A DNA stretch of 27,917 nt. Origin: a virus. The position numbers were made by a program, and so were the translations under genes. Below the pieces are notes generated by a model. That model worked only from the letters and a program-made list of their open reading frames with translations, was not told the origin of the DNA and did not search any database. Location: the IMG/VR virus record IMGVR_UViG_3300046538_000183, positions 1 to 27,917 of that record, one strand, 5' to 3'. Below, piece by piece: positions 17,522 to 25,882 of this stretch (positions within the stretch are counted from its first letter, which is position 1; each line of letters opens with the position of its first letter).

Positions 17522-19149
17522 AAATCCATAACGTAGCTCAAGGCTCCGCCGAGTGGCACGCCCTGCGCGCTCAGCACTTCACCGCCTCCGAAGCCCCCGC
17601 CATGATGGGCGCCTCGAAGTACCAAACCCGCACCGATCTGTTGACCCTGAAAAAGACCGGCATTGCGCCGGACGTCACGCCGTCTCAGCAGTTCATTTTT
17701 GACAAGGGCCACGCCACTGAAGCGGCGGCCCGACCACTGGTCGAGACGAAAATTGGCGAAGAGCTGTATCCGGTTGTAGGAACGCTGGGAAACCTGCTCG
17801 CCTCAATGGACGGCGCGACGATGCTCGGCGAGACATTGTTCGAGCACAAGCTCTGGAACGAATCGCTGGTCGCCCAAGTGAAAGCCGAAGAACTTGCCCC
17901 ACATTACTACTGGCAACTTGAGCAGCAGCTGCTGGTGAGCGGTGCCGAACGAGTGATCTTCGTTTGTTCGGACGGCACCTCGGAAAACTTCGTAAGCATG
18001 GAATATCGAGCCGTTCCCGGCCGCGCGGATCAGCTGGTTAAGGGATGGAAACAGTTCGAAGCGGATCTGGTGGTGCACGAAGTCTCCAGCGCACCATCGA
18101 TCGTCGTCGGCAAAGCACCTGACGAACTACCAGCGCTGCGCATCGAGCTGACTGGCATGGTCACCGCGAGCAACCTCAAGCTGTTCGAGCAATCGGCACT
18201 GGCGGTCATCGACTCGGTGAAAACCACACTGCAAACCGATCAGGACTTCGCGGACGCCAAGAAGGCTGTGAAGTGGTGCGGTGATGTTGAAGAGGCCGTC
18301 GCCGCGGCGAAGAAGCAGGCGTTGTCGCAAACTCAGACCATCGACGAGCTGTTTTCGTCGCTGGATCGCGTCTCGGCACACGCCCGCGAGACTCGCCTGA
18401 AGGTCGACAAGTTGGTGAAAGCGCAGGAACTGCTGGTGAAGACCAACATCAAGCAGAAAGCCGAACAAGCGCTGATTGATCACATCGCCGCGATTAACAA
18501 AACCCTGGGCAAAGTGGTTCTTCCAAACGTGGCCGCTGACTTTGCTGGCGCCATGAAAAACAAGCGCACCATCGCCAGTTTGCAGGATTCTGTTGATACC
18601 GAGCTGGCCCGGGCAAAGATCGATGCAAGCCAGGCAGCTGACTGCATCCGCCTGAACCTGACCAGTCTGGCTGAACTCGCCGCTGACCATGCATTCCTGT
18701 TCAGCGATGTTCAGCAGCTAGTGCTGAAAGCGAACGACGACCTTGTGGCGCTGATCAAGGTTCGGATTTCGGAACACAAGAAAGCTGAGGAAGAGAAAGC
18801 TGAAGCCACTCGGATACGAATCCGTGAGGAAGAGTTGCAACGGATCGCCGACGATGAAAAGGCCAAGTTGGCCGTCGCGGCTGTTGTTGAACCTGCACCT
18901 GTAGCGACACCCGCACCAGTGAGGGCAGCGCCAGCAGTGCATCAGGCAGCATCCAAACCTGTGACGGCTCCAGCGGTGAATTTGCAGGCCGAGGTCTTCG
19001 ATCTTGAGGCGCTGGTCAAAGCCGTGGCTTACGGCCAGGCCCCTCTATCGGTTCTGTCCGTCAACTGGGAAGCGCTCGATGCGCTTGTCGCGAATCAGGG
19101 TTCCAAGTTCAGCATGGCCGGCGTGAGGCTGGTGAAGGTGGCCGCATGA
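17518..19149 (+). CDS. YqaJ-type phage exonuclease with long coiled-coil extension
   Basis: A 543-residue protein. Residues 1 to about 200 form a YqaJ/lambda-exonuclease-like nuclease: SEAPAMMGASKY, GHATEAAARPLVE (Glu68), ASMDG (Asp98), FEHKLW (Glu109, Lys111), and YYWQLEQQLLV with the Gln pair at 133/136. These supply the PD-(D/E)xK metal site. Residues about 215-470 are long charged helices (DUF1351-like in appearance), followed by a Pro-Ala linker (485-520) and a small C-terminal domain. The typical domain alone is 200-330 residues. It should resect double-strand ends for Bet. It overlaps bet and the next gene by four bases each. Confidence 0.88.
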   Translation: MKIHNVAQGSAEWHALRAQHFTASEAPAMMGASKYQTRTDLLTLKKTGIAPDVTPSQQFIFDKGHATEAAARPLVETKIGEELYPVVGTLGNLLASMDGATMLGETLFEHKLWNESLVAQVKAEELAPHYYWQLEQQLLVSGAERVIFVCSDGTSENFVSMEYRAVPGRADQLVKGWKQFEADLVVHEVSSAPSIVVGKAPDELPALRIELTGMVTASNLKLFEQSALAVIDSVKTTLQTDQDFADAKKAVKWCGDVEEAVAAAKKQALSQTQTIDELFSSLDRVSAHARETRLKVDKLVKAQELLVKTNIKQKAEQALIDHIAAINKTLGKVVLPNVAADFAGAMKNKRTIASLQDSVDTELARAKIDASQAADCIRLNLTSLAELAADHAFLFSDVQQLVLKANDDLVALIKVRISEHKKAEEEKAEATRIRIREEELQRIADDEKAKLAVAAVVEPAPVATPAPVRAAPAVHQAASKPVTAPAVNLQAEVFDLEALVKAVAYGQAPLSVLSVNWEALDALVANQGSKFSMAGVRLVKVAA

Positions 19150-19580
19150 ACGCTGCCGAACTGCAGCAAGCAATTGCCCAGTTCGAATCCGCTGGCGGCC
19201 AGGTGCAGTTCGTGGCCGATGCAGCCAGAGCCTATCAAGACCCTGTGCTGTCAGTCGTGCCTCCGGTTGACGCTGATCTGGTCGAGGCCATTCGTGGCTA
19301 CATCGACGCCGGGGTCTGCGCCGCAGCAAAGGCCCTGGGCAAGTCGACCCGGACCATCAACTACATCGCCGGTCTGTACGGCATCAAGTTCGCCACCACC
19401 ACCGAAGCCACCCTTGAGGAGCGGCGCAAGGAAGAAGCGAAGCTGGTGCCGCGCATCCGCCGGCTGGCCAAGACCTGCATGAGTCAGGTCGCCATCGCCG
19501 AACAGGTAGGCATCAGTCGCATGACGCTGCGCCGCATTGCCCGCTTCCACGGCATCACCCTCAACTCTCGAGCACCTTGA
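19146..19580 (+). CDS. Protein with two helix-turn-helix motifs (144 aa)
   Basis: A 144-residue protein. Two helix-turn-helix stretches are visible: CAAAKALGKSTRTINYIAGLYG (about residues 58-79) and QVAIAEQVGISRMTLRRIAR (about 115-134). The first 40 residues (FESAGGQVQFV) share a GGQV element with the next gene. Coupled to the exonuclease by ATGA. Probably a DNA-binding regulator or accessory factor of the early operon; no family named. Confidence 0.75.
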   Translation: MNAAELQQAIAQFESAGGQVQFVADAARAYQDPVLSVVPPVDADLVEAIRGYIDAGVCAAAKALGKSTRTINYIAGLYGIKFATTTEATLEERRKEEAKLVPRIRRLAKTCMSQVAIAEQVGISRMTLRRIARFHGITLNSRAP

Positions 19581-19581
19581 T

Positions 19582-19956
19582 ATGGACACACTCATTCAGC
19601 TTGGCTACGAACGCCAAGCACCCATCGAGGCCGCAAAAGCGGCCTTCCTTGCATCTGGCGGCCAGGTTCGCCAGTGCGGGCTCAGCGAAACCCAGCCCAA
19701 GCCGATCAGCATGTGGAACTCGGCGATCACCCGCCGCAAGGATGCGCGCCGAGAGTTCACCAAGAAGGAAGGCGAGCTAGCGAAGATGATTCGCGACTTC
19801 GCCGCCATCGCTACTGAGTTCGGTACCGTCCGGCGAACGCCCATCGAGGTGCGGAACAAGCTGCGCGTCCTGGGCGAAAAACTGACGACTCCGCAAGTCG
19901 AGCAGATCGCCGCGCGATACAGCATCGAACTTGCGCAAGGCGGGAAGCTGACTTGA
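19582..19956 (+). CDS. Hypothetical DNA-binding-like protein (124 aa)
   Basis: A 124-residue basic protein beginning MDTLIQLGYERQAPIEAAKAAFLASGGQVRQCG; the A-x3-F-x3-GGQV element resembles that of the preceding protein. The rest is helical and charged (SAITRRKDARREFTKKEGELAKMIRDF) with a C-terminal LTTPQVEQIAARYSIEL. It begins one base after the previous stop (TGATATG). Function unknown; likely works with its neighbour. Confidence 0.7.
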   Translation: MDTLIQLGYERQAPIEAAKAAFLASGGQVRQCGLSETQPKPISMWNSAITRRKDARREFTKKEGELAKMIRDFAAIATEFGTVRRTPIEVRNKLRVLGEKLTTPQVEQIAARYSIELAQGGKLT

Positions 19957-20031
19957 GACGCTTCCGCGTGCAGCAACGCAAACGACAAACTTGGCTGGCG
20001 ATGCCGGCCAGTGGCATAGAAGAGATTGTCC

Positions 20032-20364
20032 ATGGCCAAGAGTGGACAAGAACGATCAGCCAAAGCTGCCGAGAAGCGAAGCCAGTACGACGAGAAGGAA
20101 CTTCGACACCGCGTCAGGCTCGGCACCCGGCAGAAGCTTGATGAGCTGATGGCGTGGAACGGCATCACTGAAATCAACGAGGCGGTGCAGAATCTGATCC
20201 TTAACGCCCATGCGCTCGGTCCGACCCTGTCCTACCAAGCAATGGAAAGTCCGCGCCACAAAGTGCAGATCAGCGAAAACGTGGCGCGGATGTTTCGAGA
20301 AGAGAGCCTGGCAGAGCTGAAGCGTGATCCGGGGGACGAGGCTATAGGGTCGGTTATTTCTTAG
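20032..20364 (+). CDS. Ribbon-helix-helix-like protein (110 aa)
   Basis: A 110-residue protein with a basic N-terminus (MAKSGQERSAKAAEKR). The stretch RHRVRLGTRQKLDELMAWNG, followed by EINEAVQNLILNAH, fits strand-helix-helix at about residues 24-60. AGAAGAGA precedes the ATG at 20032; a TTG six bases upstream is less likely. Its last 11 bases overlap the end of a leftward gene, so the transcripts collide. Confidence 0.7.
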   Translation: MAKSGQERSAKAAEKRSQYDEKELRHRVRLGTRQKLDELMAWNGITEINEAVQNLILNAHALGPTLSYQAMESPRHKVQISENVARMFREESLAELKRDPGDEAIGSVIS

Positions 20365-20743
20365 CCAGTACCAGCCTACCTTCGACGTTCTCCTTGATTC
20401 GGTAGCTGCGCAGATCATTCAGCGCCGCAACCCGGCCAGCAAAAACTGCAATCTGAATCGCTGATGCAGCGACAGCTGGACCCAGCAGTACTGGTGCAAA
20501 CGCGCCCAGAGCTACCGCGCCAGAAGCAGCAGCTGCTTTTGCTTTGGCGTCATTTACTTTGAAAGCCGCAATAGTAGCTCCAGCTGCAATGGTAATTGCA
20601 CCAAAAGCGACGGCCCAAGCCACCTTGCCCTTAGCTTTTATCTTAAAGACCTTTGTTTGAAGATTTCCTTCAATCTCAATCTCGTCTGCGCCGCCGTTTA
20701 TGGCATCAGCGAGCTCTTTTTCTGTACGTACTTTTCGCGACAT
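20354..20743 (-). CDS. Membrane protein on the opposite strand (129 aa)
   Basis: A 129-residue protein. The N-terminal 40 residues are soluble and strand-rich ([30 protein letters not shown]). Two hydrophobic segments follow (about 40-62, [21 protein letters not shown]; and about 70-95, Ala/Gly-rich), then a short basic tail. The Gly/Ala-rich hairpin is compatible with a pore or glycine-zipper protein, but no activity can be assigned. It is transcribed against the early operon and is less GC-rich, so it looks like cargo that may be expressed in the lysogen. Confidence 0.75.
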   Translation of the reverse strand: MSRKVRTEKELADAINGGADEIEIEGNLQTKVFKIKAKGKVAWAVAFGAITIAAGATIAAFKVNDAKAKAAAASGAVALGAFAPVLLGPAVAASAIQIAVFAGRVAALNDLRSYRIKENVEGRLVLAKK

Positions 20744-20876
20744 CGATCTGAACTCTTGGTTGTTGTCCCCTCACTACGTGTATCGACCGATTCATTCAAA
20801 TCTGAAGTGCGAACCGTCCCCTTGCTCATCTGCCGCATCCGGTTACGGGGGGCGGCGCCTACCCGAGGTAACCGCA

Positions 20877-21884
20877 ATGCCTGTTCTCCACAGCATCATC
20901 CACAAGATCGACAAGAAGCCCGACGGTAGTCCGGCGATCCTGCACCGCAGCGGCGCAGAACTGGCCGAGAGCCAGGCTCGCGATGACCTGATGCAACAAC
21001 TCAACGAAAGCTACAACGCCAAGACCGGCAAGGCCTGGGGCTTCTTCCACGCTGAATCGGGTGCCCATCCTTTAAGTGGCTGGCTGGGCAAGTATCTGGC
21101 CGGCACCGAAGACTTCACGGAGTTCAGCAATGTCGCCGTCGAGCATCTGACAATGCTAATGGAAGAATCCAACCTGTCGATCGGTGGCAACGTCCTCTTC
21201 TGCCATTACCTGCAAGGCATGACCGACTATTTGGTCATTGCGCTGATGCAAGAAACCGAAGCCGTACTGATGACCGACGGCCTGACACTGATGCCGATCC
21301 GGCGATTGGATCTGGATCACATCCATTTGGCCGCGCGCATCAACCTCAGCGAGTGGAAAAGCAACCCCGCGTCGCGCCAGTACATCTCATTCATCAAGGG
21401 CAAGAACGGCCGCCGGGCGAGCGAGTACTTCCGCGACTTCATCGGTTGCCAGGAAGGTGTCGACGGACCAGGTGAAACCCGCACCCTGCTCAAGGCGTTC
21501 AGCGACTTCGTTGAAAGCGAAGATCTCGGCGAGGAATCAGCCCGCGAGAAGACCAACACCTTGGTCAGCTACGCGATGGCCCAGTCCAAGCTCGGCGAGC
21601 CGATTACCCTCGACGAATTGTCCGAAGTGCTCGACGACGACAAGCCAAAGGCGTTTGCCGACTTCATCCGCGACAAAGACTACGGCCTTTCTGCTTCGCT
21701 TCCGCCGGACAAAAAGACCCTGAACAAATTTCGGCGCTTCACCGGCCGGATCGATGGCCTGTCGATCAGCTTCGAGCAGCACCTGCTGGGTTCCAGGGTT
21801 GAGTTCGACGAAGTCGGCGGCACGCTGACGCTGCGCGGACTGCCAACCCAGCTCACCGATCAGCTCAAGCGCGCTGCCGCCTGA
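20877..21884 (+). CDS. NdpA/YejK-like nucleoid-associated protein
   Basis: A 335-residue protein of the NdpA (YejK, 37-kDa nucleoid-associated) family, the same length as E. coli YejK. Recognisable parts are [15 protein letters not shown] at the start, [55 protein letters not shown], and [23 protein letters not shown] with the following helix. Host members bind the nucleoid. GAGGT lies eight bases before the ATG at 20877. It stands between the recombination genes and the methyltransferases. A role in organising replicating phage DNA is inferred. Confidence 0.9.
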   Translation: MPVLHSIIHKIDKKPDGSPAILHRSGAELAESQARDDLMQQLNESYNAKTGKAWGFFHAESGAHPLSGWLGKYLAGTEDFTEFSNVAVEHLTMLMEESNLSIGGNVLFCHYLQGMTDYLVIALMQETEAVLMTDGLTLMPIRRLDLDHIHLAARINLSEWKSNPASRQYISFIKGKNGRRASEYFRDFIGCQEGVDGPGETRTLLKAFSDFVESEDLGEESAREKTNTLVSYAMAQSKLGEPITLDELSEVLDDDKPKAFADFIRDKDYGLSASLPPDKKTLNKFRRFTGRIDGLSISFEQHLLGSRVEFDEVGGTLTLRGLPTQLTDQLKRAAA

Positions 21885-21940
21885 TGCCCACCGCAAAGCC
21901 GTGCTCTGGACTGAGGGCGGCGCCTGACTGGAAATCCCTT

Positions 21941-23005
21941 ATGACCCCTTCCCACCAGATACTGGTCGGCGACTGCATCGACATGATGCGGACTCTGCCG
22001 GACCAGTCAGTGCAGTGCTGTGTGACCAGCCCGCCCTACTTCGGGTTGCGGGATTACGGCGTCGACGGGCAGATCGGCCTCGAACAAACACCGGCTGAGT
22101 TCATCGCCCGCCTGGTCGAAGTGTTCCGCGAAGTGCGCCGAGTACTCCGCGACGATGGCACGGCCTGGGTGAACATGGGGGACAGCTACGCAGCGCGCTC
22201 CACCGGCAATCTTTCGTTTCGCCGCGATAGAGCTGCCGTCTCGCCAGACCGCGTACCGCTTACGGAAGGGATTAAGGTTAAGGACATGATGGGCATGCCG
22301 TGGCGTCTGGCCTTCGCGCTTCAGGATGATGGCTGGTATCTGCGCCAAGACATCATCTGGCACAAACCGAACCCAATGCCGGAGAGCGTGCGTGACCGGT
22401 GTACCAAGTCCCACGAATACATCTTCCTGTTGAGCAAGTCGCAGAAGTACTACTTCGACCAGGGCGCGATCCTTGAACCCTGCTCCCCGAACACCCACAA
22501 CCGACTGTCGCAGGATGTTCTCGCGCAGATCGGTAGCGAGCGTGCCAATGGGGGAGCCAAAACCAACGGCAACATGAAAGCAGTGGCTAGGAAGTCGAAC
22601 GGCGTTGGCTGGGGGCATGGCTCGGACGACAAAGAACGTTGCCGGGGCAGGATCAAAGACAACGAGTCGATGGACTCGGCGCTTGCAGTAATGCCCAGCG
22701 AGCGGAACAAGCGCAGCGTTTGGACGGTGGCCACCCACAGCTTCAAGGGCGCCCACTTCGCGACCTTCCCGCCCGACCTGATCCGGCCATGTGTTTTGGC
22801 CGGGGCCCCGCGGGGCGGTATTGTGCTGGACCCGTTCGGCGGTGCCGGTACCACGGCGGTGGTCGCCATGCAGGAAGGCCGGAAGTCAGTCCTCTGCGAA
22901 CTAAACCCGCACTATGCCGCCATGGCCGAACGCCGAATTGCAGCGGCCTGGCTCGACGGCGCGGCACAGATGGACGTTTTTCACGACTCTGCGCCAGCCG
23001 CCTGA
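21941..23005 (+). CDS. Beta-class DNA methyltransferase (N4-cytosine or N6-adenine)
   Basis: A 354-residue methyltransferase. Catalytic motif IV is TSPPYFGLRDYG (Ser30-Pro-Pro-Tyr33) near the N-terminus; the AdoMet motif DPFGGAGTT (from Asp297) is near the C-terminus, the beta-class order. SPPY, rather than DPPY, is more usual in N4-cytosine enzymes. The target-recognition part lies between about residues 180 and 260. An ATG at 21884 overlaps the ndpA stop and would add 19 residues; 21941 fits the family start (ILVGDC). No restriction gene is adjacent, so it most likely protects phage DNA. Confidence 0.92.
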   Translation: MTPSHQILVGDCIDMMRTLPDQSVQCCVTSPPYFGLRDYGVDGQIGLEQTPAEFIARLVEVFREVRRVLRDDGTAWVNMGDSYAARSTGNLSFRRDRAAVSPDRVPLTEGIKVKDMMGMPWRLAFALQDDGWYLRQDIIWHKPNPMPESVRDRCTKSHEYIFLLSKSQKYYFDQGAILEPCSPNTHNRLSQDVLAQIGSERANGGAKTNGNMKAVARKSNGVGWGHGSDDKERCRGRIKDNESMDSALAVMPSERNKRSVWTVATHSFKGAHFATFPPDLIRPCVLAGAPRGGIVLDPFGGAGTTAVVAMQEGRKSVLCELNPHYAAMAERRIAAAWLDGAAQMDVFHDSAPAA

Positions 23006-23037
23006 CCCACCCTCACCTATTGCGTTGAGTACTGTTT

Positions 23038-23292
23038 TCAAGCCGAAAGATCAGGCCCAAGAGTCAAATCGATGTCTAGCCTCGCCAATGCTTTACCGCG
23101 GGCTAACGCCTCATTGAAGCTGTTGTACTTGGCATTTTCACGGATTGCTTCAACCTGCCTTTCTTTGATCTCAACAGCGATTCTAAGTCCTGTTGGCACA
23201 GAATCACTGTCGCTATCCCATTCGAAATCAATCTTCGCTTTAACGCCTCGATGCTCATAGACAACTGGGTAAGGCCTATCCACTAACACCAT
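23038..23292 (-). CDS. Small hypothetical protein on the opposite strand (84 aa)
   Basis: An 84-residue protein beginning MVLVDRPYPVVYEHRGVKAKIDFEWD, a strand-rich half followed by helices (VEIKERQVEAIRENAKYNSFNEALARG). AAGGAG seven bases before the ATG at 23292 supports the start. It sits alone on the minus strand between the two methyltransferase genes and visibly differs in composition. Unrecognised; probably inserted cargo, or a small regulator. Confidence 0.65.
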   Translation of the reverse strand: MVLVDRPYPVVYEHRGVKAKIDFEWDSDSDSVPTGLRIAVEIKERQVEAIRENAKYNSFNEALARGKALARLDIDLTLGPDLSA

Positions 23293-23376
23293 TTCGATCT
23301 CCTTGATCCGGCTCCATGCCGGGCCGAACACAAATAACCCAATTCAACGAATCACGCCAGCCGGCGAGGATCCCCT

Positions 23377-25182
23377 ATGTCCGCACAACAGAAGTTACCC
23401 CAGTTCATCCATGGACAGCCAAGCATGGGACTGCCGTTCGAAAAGGAGCTGGTGGTTGACCTGTTCGCCGGTGGCGGCGGCGCCAGCACCGGCATTGCCA
23501 GGGCATACCGGGAGCCGGATGTGGCGGTAAACCACAACCCTATCGCCTTGGCCGTGCACCGCGCCAACCACCCGCAGACAGCCCACTACGTCGCCGACGT
23601 GTACGAGGTGGATCCACGGGAAGCAACCGGTGGTCAGCCGGTGGCGATTATCTGGGCATCCCCTGATTGCCGTCATCACAGCAAGGCGAAGGGTGGTGCG
23701 CCGCGTGACCGAGGCGTTCGCGGTTTGGCGTGGGTGGTAGTTCGCTGGTGTTTCGTCACCAAGACGCGACTGCTCTTCCTGGAGAACGTCGAAGAGTTCT
23801 GCGACTGGGGGCCGATCGACGACGAGGGCCAGCCGATCAAGGCCGAGCGCGGGCGTACCTTCAAGGCATTCATTGCAGCAATCAGCACGGGGCTTCCCGC
23901 CGATCACCCGGACATGCCGGAAATCATGCAGGCCATCGGCGAGTTCGTGCCTGCTGAAGCGCTTGAGCGCGGCCTCGGCTACAACGTCGAATGGCGCGAG
24001 CGAATTGCGGCCAACGCCGGCACCCCAACTATTCGCAAACGTCTTTACCTGGTAGCGCGAAGTGACGGCAAGGCGATCGTCTGGCCAGAACCCAAATGCC
24101 ACAAGAAGCCAACGGCTAAACAACAACCTTGGCGCACTGCCGCGGAGTGCATCGACTGGAGCAACCTCGGCCGCACGATCTTCCGTGAAAGGCCGATGGC
24201 AGTGAATACGATGCGCCGCGTAGCCAAAGGCTGCTGGCGTCATGTGCTGACCAGCGCGAAGCCCTTCATCGTCCCAATGCGCGGAACATCGGATTCGCAC
24301 ACCAGCACCCACGGTACGGACGAAGCGCTGTCGACCATCAGCGCTGGCGGTACGCATCACGCGCTGGTGCAACCAGTGGCAGCGCCATTCCTCACCGAGT
24401 GCGCCAATGGCTCGGCGCAACGCAACTTCGATGTGCAGGAGCCGCTGCGCACGCAGGTCGCCCAGGTCAAAGGTGGCCATTTCGCAATGGCCGCCGCACA
24501 CATGACAGCTTTCGGCCAGAACGCGGTAGGCAGCTCGCCCGCCGAGCCGACGCAGACAGTGCTGGCCGGTGCCGCGCGACACGGCATCGTTGCAGCATTC
24601 TTCGAGCAGGCAAATGGTGGCTTCTATAAAGGCGATGGCCGATCGGCTTACGACCCGATTTCGACCATCTGCCAATCCGGCGCCAATCAGCGGCTGGTGA
24701 ACGCTTACCTGGTGAAGTACTACGGCAATGAAAAGGACGGAATATCGCTGGCCGAGCCGATGCACACCCTGCCGACGAAGGATCGGGTTGCGCTGGTTGA
24801 AGTCGTGCAGGTGCCGGACACGCTGACGCCGGAACAGATGGAAGGCGCCCGCCGCTGCGCCGCCTTCATGCACGAATACCTGCCGGAACACTTCAAAGAC
24901 CCAGCCGAAATGGTGATGGTCGGTGGCTATGTGCTGGTGGACATCACCCTGCGCATGCTGCAACCGCCCGAACTGAAGGCCGCGCAGGGCTTCGACAAGG
25001 ATTACATCATCGATCGCGGGCTATTCGTTGACCCGGTCACCGGCGCCGAAGAATGGCGCGACATCAATAAAACAGATCAGGTCAGGCTGATAGGCAACAG
25101 CGTCTGTCCAGACGAAGCCGAGGCCCTGGTCGCGGCTAACGCCGCCGACATCATCGAGCTTTACCAGCGCCTTGCAGCCTGA
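23377..25182 (+). CDS. C5-cytosine DNA methyltransferase with repeated middle region
   Basis: A 601-residue enzyme. Motif I is DLFAGGGGASTGI (from Asp28), motif IV ASPDCRHHS with catalytic Cys98 (DC in place of the usual PC), motif VI ENVEEF (from 136), motif VIII IRKRLYLVAR (about 217-226), and motif X RLIGNSVCP (from 570). Between VIII and X, about residues 315-475, five diverged copies of an E/D-x3-T...HALV-type unit occur (EALSTISAGGTHHALV, EPTQTVLAGAARHGIV, DPISTICQSGANQRLV and two more). It is longer than most C5 enzymes (about 330-450). It should methylate phage DNA against host restriction; no partner nuclease is seen. Confidence 0.93.
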   Translation: MSAQQKLPQFIHGQPSMGLPFEKELVVDLFAGGGGASTGIARAYREPDVAVNHNPIALAVHRANHPQTAHYVADVYEVDPREATGGQPVAIIWASPDCRHHSKAKGGAPRDRGVRGLAWVVVRWCFVTKTRLLFLENVEEFCDWGPIDDEGQPIKAERGRTFKAFIAAISTGLPADHPDMPEIMQAIGEFVPAEALERGLGYNVEWRERIAANAGTPTIRKRLYLVARSDGKAIVWPEPKCHKKPTAKQQPWRTAAECIDWSNLGRTIFRERPMAVNTMRRVAKGCWRHVLTSAKPFIVPMRGTSDSHTSTHGTDEALSTISAGGTHHALVQPVAAPFLTECANGSAQRNFDVQEPLRTQVAQVKGGHFAMAAAHMTAFGQNAVGSSPAEPTQTVLAGAARHGIVAAFFEQANGGFYKGDGRSAYDPISTICQSGANQRLVNAYLVKYYGNEKDGISLAEPMHTLPTKDRVALVEVVQVPDTLTPEQMEGARRCAAFMHEYLPEHFKDPAEMVMVGGYVLVDITLRMLQPPELKAAQGFDKDYIIDRGLFVDPVTGAEEWRDINKTDQVRLIGNSVCPDEAEALVAANAADIIELYQRLAA

Positions 25183-25416
25183 TCAGACAGCCCAGAAAAC
25201 AAAAGCGCTTGTGATGACCGGAATCCGCTGGGGATGAGCACGCCGCTGGCGCTCAAACCACCACCTCGTTTGCGTAACATCGAATCGACGGTCGTACTGA
25301 ACTGAAAGCAGACTCCCCGAAACACCGAAGTGGCCACAATCCGGGCAGCTCAGTTCTTTCCCATCAAGATCTGACTCAATTTTAAAAGCATCGACCCCGC
25401 AGACCAAGCACTCCAT
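25183..25416 (-). CDS. Small zinc-ribbon protein, copy 1 (77 aa)
   Basis: A 77-residue protein with MECLVCG at the start and SCPDCGHFGVSG at residues 23-34, four cysteines in a zinc ribbon. The rest is basic and aromatic (TRWWFERQRRAHP). It resembles the product of 25554-25808 (MECLICG...DCAGCGYYGV), so they are paralogues. Its stop abuts the methyltransferase stop with no gap. CCACTCTCCTTAA lies before the start, giving a leftward AAGGAGAG ribosome site. Function unknown. Confidence 0.72.
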   Translation of the reverse strand: MECLVCGVDAFKIESDLDGKELSCPDCGHFGVSGSLLSVQYDRRFDVTQTRWWFERQRRAHPQRIPVITSAFVFWAV

Positions 25417-25443
25417 ACCACTCTCCTTAATTTAGTTAATTGC

Positions 25444-25519
25444 TCAACTGTAGCCGATCCCTCACCATCCTCCACCGCCCGGGCATGACCTGGCATAGGA
25501 CGCCCCATGCCCATAGAAA
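25444..25519 (+). repeat. Duplicated junction, copy A
   Basis: Two segments here recur at 25836-25882: TCAACTGTAGCCGATC (25444-25459; 15 of 16 bases) and a 23-base stretch at 25497-25519 starting AGGACGCCCCATGCCCA (22 of 23). The 37 bases between them differ from copy B. The repeats bracket the second zinc-ribbon gene. Confidence 0.8.
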
Positions 25520-25557
25520 GCCGGCGGAGCGCCCGCTCCACTCGCGCAATGCCTTAG
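25507..25557 (+). pseudogene. Truncated 5-prime copy of the 25870 gene
   Basis: ATG-CCC-ATA-GAA here matches the first codons of the 25870-26511 gene (ATG-CCC-ACA-GAA) with the same upstream bases, but diverges after five codons and stops after 16. It is what a duplication would leave of the original gene start. Confidence 0.55.
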
Positions 25558-25808
25558 TCGAGTGATGTCTCCAGTAGCTGGTGAGTATTGATATCAACCG
25601 GTGTTATCCACGGGGACTGTTTGTTCTCTTCTCGGATCGCCAAATATGCCCGAGTGCGCACTTTGTGGAATTTTTGTTTTTTCACCGACATCTCGTCGAC
25701 CAGCAGTTTTGGGACGCCGTAATACCCGCAACCAGCGCAGTCAACTACCACAAAATGGCCTACTAGCAGCAGCTCAATCGATGGGGCTCCGCAGATTAAA
25801 CACTCCAT
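25554..25808 (-). CDS. Small zinc-ribbon protein, copy 2 (84 aa)
   Basis: An 84-residue protein. MECLICG and VVDCAGCGYYGVPKLLVDE form the zinc ribbon; the remainder is basic (KKQKFHKVRTRAYLAIREENK) with a polar tail. Paralogue of 25183-25416 with the same leftward orientation. Its stop overlaps the end of the truncated plus-strand fragment. The leader AAAGGGAGCATT gives a ribosome site. It may bind nucleic acid or a protein partner; nothing further can be read. Confidence 0.72.
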   Translation of the reverse strand: MECLICGAPSIELLLVGHFVVVDCAGCGYYGVPKLLVDEMSVKKQKFHKVRTRAYLAIREENKQSPWITPVDINTHQLLETSLD

Positions 25809-25835
25809 CTTTTAATGCTCCCTTTGAATGACCTT

Positions 25836-25882
25836 TCAACTGTAGTCGATCAATGACTAAGGACGCCCCATGCCCACAGAAA
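25836..25882 (+). repeat. Duplicated junction, copy B
   Basis: TCAACTGTAGTCGATC (25836-25851) and the 23 bases at 25860-25882, matching copy A at 25444-25519. The intact plus-strand gene starts inside this copy at 25870. Confidence 0.8.

Noticed and set aside
22007-22756. A 249-codon minus-strand frame
   Set aside because: Antisense shadow of the beta-class methyltransferase; composition mirrors the real gene and no start signals are present.
23395-24963. A 522-codon open frame on the minus strand
   Set aside because: It lies antisense to the well-supported C5 methyltransferase and arises from its GC-rich codon pattern; no ribosome site and no recognisable domain.
21941-25182. A restriction-modification system
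   Set aside because: Two methyltransferases are present, but no nuclease or specificity gene is adjacent; the small gene between them shows no nuclease motif.
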